Source: a virus
DNA: 54,768 nt
Virus record (IMG/VR): IMGVR_UViG_3300033143_005875
Coordinates: 1-54,768 of that record
Strand: one strand, 5' to 3'
Positions 7,725 through 14,923 of this stretch are shown here, piece by piece. The notes below the pieces were generated by a model. That model searched no databases and had not been told where the DNA came from. It worked only from the letters and a program-made list of their open reading frames with translations. How positions within the stretch are numbered: position 1 is the first letter of the stretch; each line of letters opens with the position of its first letter. Both the position numbers and the translations under genes were made by a program.

Positions 7725-8270
7725 TCAGTTGCCGATCTCTGCCGCCACGTCCGCGACCGCCACGCGCCCGCCCCACCACACGACGCTCATCTCAGCGCGC
7801 AGTGCGGCGTTCAGCACTTCGGTGGCGGCCGCCACGGATGGCGGTATGTCCGCCGTCTCATCGGGCGGCAGCCAGTCACACAGCAAGTCGTCAATGTCCA
7901 CCTGCGGGACGGGCACGGGGACGCAATGGACCAGTAGCGGGACGCTGCCGATCTCATGCGCATAGTCGCGCACCTCATCCCATGAGTGGAAGAACCGGTC
8001 TCCGTCGTGCTCGACCACCGGCGCGCTCTCGTCCCACGGTTCCGCCGGAAGCTCGGCGTGGCGCTTGAGGCGGAGTTTCGCACGGCACTTCGCGCATAGG
8101 GTCCAGCCCTTTGGTGTGGGCTCCCCGCATTCGTGGCACTCGATGTGAGTGCAGCCGCTATAGCGCGCCGAGCGTTCCTCCAGCCAGATGCCGCCGTTGG
8201 CGCTGCGCCAGACGGTGTGCATCTCCTTCGTCGCCGCGTCATCCCACAGGATCACAGCCTGCTCAGGCAT
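7725..8270 (-). CDS. Zinc-ribbon phage protein
   Basis: This 181-residue protein has a zinc ribbon at about residues 44-60 (CHECGEPTPKGWTLCAKC), followed by a basic linker and an acidic, Pro-rich C-terminal region. It may bind nucleic acid or another replication protein, given neighbours that include a replication initiator-like gene. Start ATG 8270 follows GGAGAGCGCG. No specific family is recognised. Confidence 0.6.
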   Translation of the reverse strand: MPEQAVILWDDAATKEMHTVWRSANGGIWLEERSARYSGCTHIECHECGEPTPKGWTLCAKCRAKLRLKRHAELPAEPWDESAPVVEHDGDRFFHSWDEVRDYAHEIGSVPLLVHCVPVPVPQVDIDDLLCDWLPPDETADIPPSVAAATEVLNAALRAEMSVVWWGGRVAVADVAAEIGN

Positions 8271-8282
8271 CGCGCTCTCCTC

Positions 8283-8957
8283 TCAGTGTGGTGCGGGGGG
8301 CAGGGCAGGGCGGTCCTGCCTGCCGGCGCCCGCCGCCTTCCGCTGCTCGCCCTTCAGCCACGTGCCCACGAACCGACGCATCCCCGCCGACGTCTTCCGC
8401 TCGCTCGGCGCCACACCCGCCAGCCAGTCCCGCATCCGCAGCAGCTCCCCCTCCACGTCCACCAGCGGATACGCCGCACGCCACTCCGCCAGCAGTTCCG
8501 CCGACGCCTCCCAGTCCGCGTCCGCCCCCTTCAGGATGGCCGCAGGGAAGACGAAGGCGGCGGGCCCTCCTGTACCCTCTATTCTCTCAGACTCCATTCC
8601 GGCACCCTCAGCCGTACCGCCGTCGCCGCGCCCGTTCTGCGGTTCCGGCTTCCACCCCGTCAGCCTGGAATGCACTTGTCTAACGTCCGCCACGACATGC
8701 AGCCCCGACGGCCTGACCTCGATCAGCCCATTCTTGACGCATGTTTGCAGCATAGCTGCCGCAGTTCTGTGGTGACAGTACAGCACTCGCGCGAGATGTT
8801 GCGGCATGAGTTCGGCATGAGTGAGCCAATCGCGCCGATTCCTGCGACATCGTGCCCACAAGCGCAGCAAAGATAGCGCCTGCCCGCTCGGCATCTGGAG
8901 CACCCTCGGGTCCTCCAACAGCTCCAATGGGATCAGCACGAACTCGCCAGCCGCCAT
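8283..8957 (-). CDS. Putative phage replication initiator / replisome organiser
   Basis: This 224-residue protein opens with a winged-helix-like domain (FVLIPLELLEDPRVLQMPSGQ to about residue 85, with LTHAELMPQHLARVL as helix-turn-helix). It has a low-complexity linker and a C-terminal module WLAGVAPSERKTSAGMRRFV that resembles the end of DnaD-like phage replication proteins. It would bind the phage origin and recruit the DnaB-like helicase encoded three genes downstream. The assignment is by architecture; origin repeats were not identified inside the gene. Confidence 0.6.
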   Translation of the reverse strand: MAAGEFVLIPLELLEDPRVLQMPSGQALSLLRLWARCRRNRRDWLTHAELMPQHLARVLYCHHRTAAAMLQTCVKNGLIEVRPSGLHVVADVRQVHSRLTGWKPEPQNGRGDGGTAEGAGMESERIEGTGGPAAFVFPAAILKGADADWEASAELLAEWRAAYPLVDVEGELLRMRDWLAGVAPSERKTSAGMRRFVGTWLKGEQRKAAGAGRQDRPALPPAPH

Positions 8958-8973
8958 CGCCCACTCGCCCCTT

Positions 8974-9450
8974 TCAGCCTGCGGCCACGTTGCTCCGCTG
9001 CCCGATCAGCGCCACCTGATACGCCACCTCCAGCGGCGGCCAATCCAGCACGATCCCCAGTGAGGCCATCGTCGCCGTCACATTTACCCCGTTTGCCTCG
9101 GGGCAGAAGGTTGACCTGGAGCTGTTCGTCTCATACAGTGCCAGCCTGAGCTTCTCCCGCAGCCGCTTCCGCGCACCCCCCTGCCAATACAGGCAGCAGT
9201 ACGCCTGGCGGTCGCTCCATCCCGGGTGCTTTGCCTTCATCCGCCTGGCGTGGTCGCCGATGGCGAATGTGGTCCAGACCACATACACAGGCCGCCCCAG
9301 GTCAAGAACGTCCGCCAGCATGGGAGCCTGCGGTGGGCAGGTTGCCCTGTTGCCGTAGTTGGGGCAGCCGTGTTTGTGCCCTGGATATTTGCGCCTGCAC
9401 AGCTCCCGCACGCTGGGGTCGATCACTGGCTCGCACCTCTTCCACGGCAC
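8974..9450 (-). CDS. Cys-rich putative metal-binding protein
   Basis: This 158-residue protein has an N-terminal Cys cluster (CRRKYPGHKHGCPNYGNRATC, then PP) reminiscent of the DUF2284-type predicted metal-binding proteins, and further Cys residues around YCCLYW. It might bind zinc or an iron-sulfur cluster. The start is GTG 9450, preceded by AAAGGGGCGAG. The function is unknown; it lies between the replication protein and a helical unknown. Confidence 0.5.
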   Translation of the reverse strand: MPWKRCEPVIDPSVRELCRRKYPGHKHGCPNYGNRATCPPQAPMLADVLDLGRPVYVVWTTFAIGDHARRMKAKHPGWSDRQAYCCLYWQGGARKRLREKLRLALYETNSSRSTFCPEANGVNVTATMASLGIVLDWPPLEVAYQVALIGQRSNVAAG

Positions 9451-9462
9451 AACTCGCCCCTT

Positions 9463-9909
9463 TCAGCCCGCGGCGTACACCAGCCGCTCGATCCGCGCCG
9501 TCGTCTGCTCCGCCTCCGCGAGCACCACCAGGCACCTGTCCAGCACGGCACTCAGCCGCGGCATCCCGCCCCGAGCCACCGCCAGCAGCTCCTCCGTCTG
9601 CGGCCACGCCCGCGGCTCGGTTATGATGGAGCCGCCGAGCTCCGCCAGCAGCTCGTCCGTCCGCTCGGTCAGCAGATTCACCCCCGCCCAGTCGGCGCGC
9701 CGCGCCAGGCGCTCCGTCTCCTGCGCCACCGCCAGCAGCGTCCGATAGACGTCCTCGCGCCGCTCGTACTCCGCCACCAGCTCGTCCTCGCTGCGGGCGG
9801 AGCCCGACCGCCTCCCCGACGACGCCTCGCCGTGCACCACGCGCGCACCTGGCTGCCTCTGGCCGGGCACGCCGTTCTGCCCTTCACACTCTGGCGTTCG
9901 TCGGTTCAT
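9463..9909 (-). CDS. Helical unknown protein
   Basis: This 148-residue protein has a disordered, Gly/Arg-rich N-terminal 40 residues, followed by a long amphipathic helical region (EDELVAEYERREDVYRTLLA onward) that could form a coiled coil. AAGGAG precedes ATG 9909 at good spacing. No family is recognised. Confidence 0.5.
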   Translation of the reverse strand: MNRRTPECEGQNGVPGQRQPGARVVHGEASSGRRSGSARSEDELVAEYERREDVYRTLLAVAQETERLARRADWAGVNLLTERTDELLAELGGSIITEPRAWPQTEELLAVARGGMPRLSAVLDRCLVVLAEAEQTTARIERLVYAAG

Positions 9910-9959
9910 CGGTCGGGCTCCTTCCGTGTCCCGCAGATGCGCTCCGTGCGCTCCCTTCG

Positions 9960-10805
9960 TTACTCCGCCTCGGGATACATCCGCCGCGGCGCGGCGGCAC
10001 TCTCTTCTTCATCCTCCTCCCCGCCCTCACTCGCCCTCGTGCTCTTACTCGTGCTCGTGCTCGTGCTCGTGCTCGCGCCCTCCTCACCCTCCCACCCGAG
10101 ACGCCGCAGCGTCTCCCAATACAGTGTCTCGCAGTTCCCGCAGTCCTTGCACATCGAGCTCCACAGCGTCCCGCACGTCCGCACCAGCTCCGCAGACCGC
10201 ATGTGCAGGTGCTCCCCCAGCGTGTCCAGCATCGCACTCGGCGTCATCCGCCAATACCGGTTCGCCACGTGCACCCGCTCCTCATAGTCACCCGACGCCA
10301 TCACCATGTCGGGGATCGCCTCCCTCACGGGGTAGTTCATCCACGTCAGCACCACCACCGCACCCTGGTTCACGTAGTGGTCCACCACGTCGTCCTGCTC
10401 GCACAAGTCCCAGCTTTTCGCCCTGACCCGGACGTACATGACGTGCGGCGGCACGTCCACGAACAGCGGCTCACGCCCGTTGCACGTGAAGACGACGGGA
10501 TACGGCACACCCGTCCAGGGGTTCAGCCCGAAGTCGAACTCGGCGATGCTCGTGTTCATGAAGACGTGGCGGTACACGCCCGCCACCGCCAGCACCTTCT
10601 CCCGCTCGATGTTGCTGTCGTGCCCCGAGTTCATCCGCACGACCTTCCCCACCGCCTCCTCCACCGACGGCAGCAGCGGCTCCTCCCGCGTCCGATACCA
10701 CTGCTCGCCGTTGTAGAAGCAGTGCTCGCAGTCGTTCGGGCACAGACCCGTCTGCGGGATGCACTCCACCAGGCCGCTGCCGTCCATCTTCGGGTTCATC
10801 GCCAC
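9960..10805 (-). CDS. Radical-SAM-type protein
   Basis: This 281-residue protein has the radical SAM cluster signature C22-x3-C26-x2-C29 (LCPNDCEHCFYNGE). A second Cys group near 208-222 (CGTLWSSMCKDCGNC) could hold an auxiliary iron-sulfur cluster. The middle has beta/alpha character (YPVVFTCNGREPLFVDVP, VMYVRVRAKSW). It would cleave SAM to start a radical reaction; the substrate is unknown. The last 45 residues are low complexity, including a Ser-Thr run translated from repeat family A. GTG 10805 is favoured by AGGAG; ATG 10799 is an alternative. Confidence 0.65.
   Translation of the reverse strand: MAMNPKMDGSGLVECIPQTGLCPNDCEHCFYNGEQWYRTREEPLLPSVEEAVGKVVRMNSGHDSNIEREKVLAVAGVYRHVFMNTSIAEFDFGLNPWTGVPYPVVFTCNGREPLFVDVPPHVMYVRVRAKSWDLCEQDDVVDHYVNQGAVVVLTWMNYPVREAIPDMVMASGDYEERVHVANRYWRMTPSAMLDTLGEHLHMRSAELVRTCGTLWSSMCKDCGNCETLYWETLRRLGWEGEEGASTSTSTSTSKSTRASEGGEEDEEESAAAPRRMYPEAE
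10036..10075. repeat. Junction repeat family A, locus 1 (GTGCTC units)
   Basis: About six imperfect GTGCTC units. On the coding (minus) strand they are translated as a Ser-Thr run (STSTSTSTSKST) in the C-terminal tail of the radical-SAM-type protein. Confidence 0.85.
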
Positions 10806-10900
10806 GGTCGGCTCCTCTCGAGGTTGCGGGGCGGCGGCGCAGGGCCATGGAAGGGGCCGGGGGAAGCCCGCCCCGCGTCCGCCGCCCGCACTTCGTTCAT
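10796..10900 (-). CDS. Possible 34-residue peptide
   Basis: ATG 10900 is preceded by GAAGGGGTGAGCCG, and the frame ends in a TGA that overlaps a downstream ATG (ATGA). These are signs of a translated leader. The peptide (MNEVRAADAGRASPGPFHGP and 14 more residues) is Pro/Arg-rich with no recognisable motif. The 175-base gap it lies in otherwise holds only repeat family F. Confidence 0.28.
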   Translation of the reverse strand: MNEVRAADAGRASPGPFHGPAPPPRNLERSRPWR

Positions 10901-10913
10901 CGGCTCACCCCTT

Positions 10914-10980
10914 CGGTTGCTGGCCTTGCCTTGCCTAGCCCCGCCACGCCTAGCCCTGCCACGCCGCGCCCGGCCAGGGG
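10914..10980. repeat. Junction repeat family F, locus 1
   Basis: GGTTGCTGGCCTTGCCTTGC is followed by degenerate AGCCC(C/T)GCCACGCC units. The same head recurs at about 11695, 11814 and 11925. It fills the junction upstream of the radical-SAM-type gene. Confidence 0.75.
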
Positions 10981-11571
10981 TCACTCACCCTCCGCCACGT
11001 CCCAGCGGTTGACGAGGAACTTCCCGTACATCCCCCGATACGTCCCGAACCCGACCATCAGCCCACCCTTCTCGAAGAGCTCGAGCAGGGTCCCTGGCCG
11101 GATGTCCGGGTTCTCGAACAGCTTGATCTCAAACGCCACGTCCCACGGCAGGTCAAGCACCGGCCGGATCTTCGGGTTCGGCACACCCTTCGCCAGACGC
11201 GCCACCGCCCGATGCACCCGCATCCCCGCCCCCTTGTCCACGTCGTTCTTGAACCCCCCGAACTCGATGGGCTTCCCCTCCCGCGTGATCGGCACGTCCG
11301 CCGTGGGCAGCACGACGTACGCCCTGATCTGGAGTATCTTCCCCTTGTACGCCCGGCTGTCGAAGATCGCCTTCGGCGCACTTGTGGTGTTCTCGGCCGT
11401 CAGGAACGAGTAGATGTTCGCCCGCGGCAGCACGAGCGTCCGCCCGTCGTCGGCGAGATACATCTTCTCCCCCACGTCCAGCTCCGTGTCGTTGTCCCCC
11501 GGGTAGCGGTCGAACATCAGCGGCGTCAGCCCCTGAAGGCCAACCGAGATGACCTTGTAGCTCAGCGACAT
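10981..11571 (-). CDS. Conserved phage protein, RAMP-like look, function unknown
   Basis: This 196-residue protein begins SYKVISVGLQGLTPLMFDRY, has LPRANIYSFLTAENTTSA in the middle and ends with a Gly-rich GGLMVGFGTYRGMYGKFLV. A TPLM-F/H-R start, a central strand-rich body and a C-terminal Gly-rich loop recall Cas7/RAMP-like folds and phage proteins with TPLLMHR-type starts. No Cas genes or repeats are nearby, so this is structural analogy at most. An AAAGGAG site precedes ATG 11571. Confidence 0.5.
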   Translation of the reverse strand: MSLSYKVISVGLQGLTPLMFDRYPGDNDTELDVGEKMYLADDGRTLVLPRANIYSFLTAENTTSAPKAIFDSRAYKGKILQIRAYVVLPTADVPITREGKPIEFGGFKNDVDKGAGMRVHRAVARLAKGVPNPKIRPVLDLPWDVAFEIKLFENPDIRPGTLLELFEKGGLMVGFGTYRGMYGKFLVNRWDVAEGE

Positions 11572-11674
11572 CGAAGTCTCCTTTCAGCGGCGGGTCCGCC
11601 ACCTCGATCCCGTGCTCCCGCAGCAGCCCCCGGACCGCTGCCTCGTCCGCACAAAGCTCCTCGAACCGCGTCAT
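11153..11674 (-). CDS. Possible overlapping ORF (MTRFEEL)
   Basis: ATG 11674 has a good ribosome site (AAAGGGGGTGGCGGTGAG). The first 35 residues (MTRFEELCADEAAVRGLLRE onward) look like real protein. The frame runs on without a stop for 420 bases over the start of the downstream gene in another phase, where it loses protein character. It is either a short gene whose stop was lost by frameshift or a truly overlapping gene. Confidence 0.35.
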   Translation of the reverse strand: MTRFEELCADEAAVRGLLREHGIEVADPPLKGDFDVAELQGHLGWPSGADAADVRPLPGGQRHGAGRGGEDVSRRRRADARAAAGEHLLVPDGREHHKCAEGDLRQPGVQGEDTPDQGVRRAAHGGRADHAGGEAHRVRGVQERRGQGGGDAGASGGGASGEGCAEPEDPAGA

Positions 11675-11693
11675 CTCACCGCCACCCCCTTTC

Positions 11694-12000
11694 AGGTTGC
11701 TGGCCTTGCCTTGCCGCGCCACGCCCGGCCGCGCCCCGCAGGGCCCCGCCAGGCCCTGCCCCGCCCGGCTCTGCCCGGCCACGTGCAGTTCGTGTCGCCC
11801 GCCCTCCTTCCCAAGGTTGCTGACCTTGCCTTGCCGAGCCACGCCAAGCCAGGCCCGGCCGAGCCGCGCCCCGCCGCGCCCAGCCACGCCGCGTGCAGTT
11901 CGTGTCGCCCGCCCTCCTTCCCGAGGTCGCTGGCCTTGCCTTGCCTCGCCGGGCCGCGCCGGGCCACGCCGTGCCTTGCCCCGCCGCGCCCCGCCCCGTT
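11694..12000. repeat. Junction repeat family F, locus 2 (110-bp units)
   Basis: A 300-base intergenic stretch made of CCTTGCC/GCCACGCC-rich units. The 31 bases 11782-11812 are repeated exactly at 11892-11922 (period 110), each followed by a GCTGRCCTTGCCTTGCC head. No gene is supported here. Confidence 0.8.
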
Positions 12001-12005
12001 GTATG

Positions 12006-12836
12006 TCAGGGCTTCTCAATGCTGAGCCTCCGCGTCGCCGGCACGATCTTGATGCACGGGCAGCCGAGCGGCGTCGGCCTGTACCCCTTCCGCTCGCCGT
12101 AGCCGCTCGCACCGTCCGACCGAGCCGTGTAGGTCCGCAGGAACGTGCCGCTGACCACGCCCACGCGCGTGTCGTCCACGATGTCCGTGCAGTCGTCGTT
12201 CGCCTTCAAGATCACGATCTCGTCGTCCAGCCGCTCGTGGATGTGCCCGATGATGTAGATGTCCGCCTCGAACGCCACCATGAACCGCTCCAGGCGGTTC
12301 AGCTTCCCGCCCTTCGTCTGCGCGTAGCCCGCGCCGTGGTGCGCGTAGATCCGGAACCGCTGCCGCTCGCCCGTCTCCGTGTGCACGAACACCACGTCCC
12401 GGAAGCAGGAGTAGCCGAGGAACGGCGCGCCCAGCGCCTCCGCGATGTTCTGCGCCAGCGCGTGCTCGAACCTGTTGCTGTAGTACCACTCGTGGTTGCC
12501 CTGGAGCATCCCGATGCACTTGCCGGCGATGGGCTCGAACTGCGAGATGGCGAAGTCACGCATCTGGGGGCCGTACGCCTTGAAGTACGCCGCCCGGTGC
12601 TTGCCCGCCACCATCTCGGGATCGAAGCGCCGCTCGTCCCGCATGCTGATCAGGTCGATATAGTCCCCCATCCCGATCCAGCGGCTCAGCGAGCTCCGCT
12701 TGATCTTCCCGACCGTCGCGGCCACGCACTCCTCGTCGCAGCCCGCCGCGCCCCAGTGGATGTCCCCCAGCGGCCACAACCGCCACTCACTCTCCCACGA
12801 GGTCGTCTCGATCACCAACTGCCCGCCAGCCACCAT
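12006..12836 (-). CDS. Calcineurin-like metallophosphoesterase
   Basis: This 276-residue enzyme has all the metal-binding motifs of the family: GDIHWG (24-29), GMGDYID (55-61), GNHEWYY (113-119), HHGAG and GHIHERL near 200. It should hydrolyse phosphomono- or diesters with a two-metal centre. In phages this type can act as a DNA-end, cyclic-nucleotide or RNA phosphatase; the substrate here is unknown. It starts at ATG 12836, immediately after the upstream stop. Confidence 0.88.
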   Translation of the reverse strand: MVAGGQLVIETTSWESEWRLWPLGDIHWGAAGCDEECVAATVGKIKRSSLSRWIGMGDYIDLISMRDERRFDPEMVAGKHRAAYFKAYGPQMRDFAISQFEPIAGKCIGMLQGNHEWYYSNRFEHALAQNIAEALGAPFLGYSCFRDVVFVHTETGERQRFRIYAHHGAGYAQTKGGKLNRLERFMVAFEADIYIIGHIHERLDDEIVILKANDDCTDIVDDTRVGVVSGTFLRTYTARSDGASGYGERKGYRPTPLGCPCIKIVPATRRLSIEKP

Positions 12837-12837
12837 G

Positions 12838-13146
12838 TCAGGCCCCTTTCTCCTCTGCCACAGGCTCCGCCGCCCGCGATTGTGCCCGCTTGTTCCGCAG
12901 ATCGAGTATCCAGTCGAACAGCTCGTCCAGCTCGTCGTCGTCCATCTCCCGCTCCGCCGCCGCCGTCCCCGGGTCGTCCTGGAGCAGGCCGATCACCACG
13001 CCGTCAAGCGTCCTGCTGCCGTCGCCCCGTATCCGCAACTGTGCGTCGCCGCTCTTCAGCGTGACTAGGTGTGTGAGGCCGCAGCGGCAGCACTCGAGCC
13101 GCGTCGGCACCCCCTGCTCCAGCCGCAGCTCCTCGTCGCTCGCCAT
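12838..13146 (-). CDS. Small zinc-ribbon / acidic protein
   Basis: This 102-residue protein has a short Cys cluster (LECCRCGLTHLV) near residue 20 and a highly acidic helix (REMDDDELDELFDWILDLRN) near the C-terminus. ATG 13146 is better spaced from AAGGAG than ATG 13152. The function is unknown. It is coupled to the phosphoesterase gene by a one-base gap. Confidence 0.55.
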   Translation of the reverse strand: MASDEELRLEQGVPTRLECCRCGLTHLVTLKSGDAQLRIRGDGSRTLDGVVIGLLQDDPGTAAAEREMDDDELDELFDWILDLRNKRAQSRAAEPVAEEKGA

Positions 13147-13162
13147 CGGCATCGCTCCTTCC

Positions 13163-13186
13163 AGCGGTCAGCAGTCAGCGGTCAGC
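13163..13186. repeat. Junction repeat family B, locus 1 (inverted copy)
   Basis: CGGTCAGCAGTCAGCGGTCA lies between two genes. It is in the opposite orientation to the other four family B loci, which read TGACC(T/G)CTGACC on the plus strand. Confidence 0.75.
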
Positions 13187-13409
13187 CGAACAGGATCATC
13201 TCTGTGCCCCGAGGCGTCGCCCGCAGCTTCGCCTCGGGGTGCACGAAGGGCCGCACCTTTCGCTCCACCGCCCACGTCGCGGCGTCCGCCGAGCTCGCGT
13301 CACGCCCCATCAGCAGGATGTCACCCAGCGGACGCCAGCCCCTGCCCTGCGGCCGCTGCACGTCCACCGCCACCCGCAGCGCCGGCACCCGCCCTCGCCG
13401 CGTCTTCAT
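13182..13409 (-). CDS. Small protein of unknown function
   Basis: This 75-residue protein begins MKTRRGRVPALRVAVDVQRP and is basic with a likely beta-rich start. ATG 13409 overlaps the upstream stop (ATGA) and follows AAGGGGGAATCCG. The longer open frame to 13622 consists of shadow plus a translated family B repeat. No family is recognised. Confidence 0.5.
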   Translation of the reverse strand: MKTRRGRVPALRVAVDVQRPQGRGWRPLGDILLMGRDASSADAATWAVERKVRPFVHPEAKLRATPRGTEMILFG

Positions 13410-14467
13410 CGGATTCCCCCTTCCTCTCCCCCCTGACCTCTGACCGCTGACCCCTGACCGCTGACCTCTGACTTCTGACTTCTGGCCCCTACCCCCTCCG
13501 CCACCAGCCGCCGCAGGTTCCATGGTCGCACCGACAACTTCGTTCGGTCGGGCACCATCCGCAGCACGACCCATTGCCCCGCGTCGCACAACGCCTCCAC
13601 AAGTGCCACCCGCCCGCCCCACGTGCAGCCGATCACGCGGCCGCTCGCGTGCAGCGGTGTGGCCACCGTCCGCACGGTGTCGCCCACCGCCAGGCTCTCA
13701 TACACCCGGTTCCCCACCGCCATCAGCGCCTCCGTCGTCAGCGCCTGCGCCGGCGCCCCGCACTTGGGACACTCCTCGCCAGGCCACAGCGGCGTCGAGC
13801 AGAAGGCACAGGTCAACTTCCCCGCACCCGCCTCCTCCCCGTGCTCGTGCTCCTGCTCGTGCTCGTGCTCGCGCGTCCCCTCCTCCGGCTCCCTTGGCGG
13901 CCTTGGCGGCCTTGGCGGTTCAACCCTCCCCTCCGCTTCCTCCGGCACCGGCGGCTCGCTCTCGGGATCGTAGGGGAAGCACTGCTCGCCCAGCACCTCC
14001 AGCATCGCCTCCCGATCCATCACCGTCACCCGCCCGCCGTAGGGGTTCAGCGGATTGTAGATCAGGCACGCTCCCCCCTCCTCATGCTGCACGACCGTCA
14101 CCACCGTGTGCACCTTGGTGTCCGACACCGTCGCCAGCCACTCGCCCGTCGCCCCATCGAGCGCACAGGCCAGGTGGCTCAGCCCATGCTCCGCGTCCAC
14201 CCCCACCCGCTCGCCGTGCAGGATCGCGTCGCCGCAGACGCCGCAGCGAACGCCCGCGGGCGCCTCCGCTGGCGGCGGCTCGCCCCCCATCGTCACCCGC
14301 ACGTCGTGGGCGCCCAGCGTCTTCGCGACCTCCGCCAGCGCCTCCGCCAGCGTGTTCCTGCTGCGGAAGTCGATGGCCACCCCTTTTTCCATTCTCATCA
14401 CCCAGTAAGGGAACGATCTGCCCTCCATCATCTCGATCATCACCTGCACCAGCGGTTCGTCACCCAT
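13406..14467 (-). CDS. Two-zinc-ribbon protein with repeat-derived linker and tail
   Basis: This 353-residue protein has a first zinc ribbon (CGVCGDAILHGERVGVDAEH, then a Cys) near 75, a beta-rich middle, and a second ribbon (CAFCSTPLWPGEECPKCGAP) near 225. Between them lies a linker made of two different microsatellites (PPRPPRPPRE from family E, EHEHEQEHEH from family A), and the last 25 residues (QKSEVSGQGSAVRGQGG) are translated family B repeat. It is the first sizeable gene after the leftward promoter. Probable nucleic-acid-associated early protein; function unknown. Confidence 0.65.
   Translation of the reverse strand: MGDEPLVQVMIEMMEGRSFPYWVMRMEKGVAIDFRSRNTLAEALAEVAKTLGAHDVRVTMGGEPPPAEAPAGVRCGVCGDAILHGERVGVDAEHGLSHLACALDGATGEWLATVSDTKVHTVVTVVQHEEGGACLIYNPLNPYGGRVTVMDREAMLEVLGEQCFPYDPESEPPVPEEAEGRVEPPRPPRPPREPEEGTREHEHEQEHEHGEEAGAGKLTCAFCSTPLWPGEECPKCGAPAQALTTEALMAVGNRVYESLAVGDTVRTVATPLHASGRVIGCTWGGRVALVEALCDAGQWVVLRMVPDRTKLSVRPWNLRRLVAEGVGARSQKSEVSGQGSAVRGQGGEEGGIR
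13433..13485. repeat. Junction repeat family B, locus 2
   Basis: Seven imperfect TGACC(T)CTG/TGACCGC units at the very 3' end of the two-zinc-ribbon gene, translated as its C-terminal tail. Confidence 0.85.
13841..13870. repeat. Junction repeat family A, locus 2
   Basis: Five GTGCTC-type units translated in frame as a Glu-His run in the linker of the two-zinc-ribbon protein, 20 bases from a family E locus. Confidence 0.85.
13891..13922. repeat. Junction repeat family E, copy 2
   Basis: Identical over 32 bases to 3256-3287. Here it is inside a gene and read in another frame as PPRPPRPPR, while at the first site the same DNA lies just upstream of a start codon. Confidence 0.9.
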
Positions 14468-14654
14468 CGTCTGCTCCCTTCACGCTCCCCGGGCATGAAG
14501 CGGCGGCGGGCTGCATTTCTGCTCTCACCCGCCGCCGTCCACAGTGTCGCTGCCGTGCCGCGTCACCCGCGATGGGGGGGGCACCGCAAGTCCCGCCCGC
14601 ACGACAGCTCCAGCCACTACAGATTGTCCTCGCAGGCCCCCCTGTCCGCTTCAT
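14460..14654 (-). CDS. Possible small first gene of the leftward operon
   Basis: ATG 14654 follows GGAAGGGACGAG, and the stop overlaps the next start, which favours translation of this 64-residue frame. The protein is Arg/Gly/Cys-rich without recognisable fold, so the stretch could also be an untranslated leader. It begins about 60 bases downstream of the predicted leftward promoter. Confidence 0.4.
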   Translation of the reverse strand: MKRTGGPARTICSGWSCRAGGTCGAPPIAGDAARQRHCGRRRVRAEMQPAAASCPGSVKGADDG

Positions 14655-14717
14655 CTCGTCCCTTCCGCCGTCATCGGCTCGCCCTCCGAGGGTTGCCAAG
14701 GGTTCCACTGGAATGCC

Positions 14718-14746
14718 ACCTTACCACCCAAAGCTTACCGCGTCAA
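14718..14746 (-). promoter_or_regulatory. Leftward early promoter
   Basis: On the minus strand TTGACG (14746-14741) is followed after 17 bases by TAAGGT (14723-14718), a good sigma-70-type promoter that would drive the early operon. Three TTACC half-sites (14721-14725, 14735-14739, 14753-14757) overlap it and could be repressor contacts. Confidence 0.7.
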
Positions 14747-14754
14747 GTCCCTTT
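14744..14754. promoter_or_regulatory. Candidate operator arm, left
   Basis: CAAGTCCCTTT, overlapping the leftward -35 box, is the exact reverse complement of 14874-14884 in the repressor leader. Two inverted 11-mers flanking the divergent promoters are a plausible repressor or looping site. Confidence 0.4.
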
Positions 14755-14777
14755 ACCACTTTCCCCGTCTTTTTTTC

Positions 14778-14806
14778 TTGCACGCCGCTAACGCTGGCGC
14801 TATAAT
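14778..14806 (+). promoter_or_regulatory. Repressor promoter (rightward)
   Basis: TTGCAC (14778-14783), a 17-base spacer and a perfect TATAAT (14801-14806) form a strong sigma-70-type promoter. It faces away from the leftward promoter, 55 bases apart at the -10 side, and lies 118 bases before the repressor ATG. Confidence 0.8.
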
Positions 14807-14873
14807 GGCCACCATGGAGGCGGCGCACCTGCGATCGGCAGCCCGTGACCCGGGAGGCGTTGGGGGAGAGGCC

Positions 14874-14884
14874 AAAGGGACTTG
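14874..14884. promoter_or_regulatory. Candidate operator arm, right
   Basis: AAAGGGACTTG is the reverse complement of 14744-14754. It lies in the untranslated leader of the repressor gene, about 70 bases downstream of its promoter, where a bound protein could block transcription. Confidence 0.4.
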
Positions 14885-14923
14885 TGTCAGACGGGCCGAG
14901 CAACGTACAGGGGGACACACACA

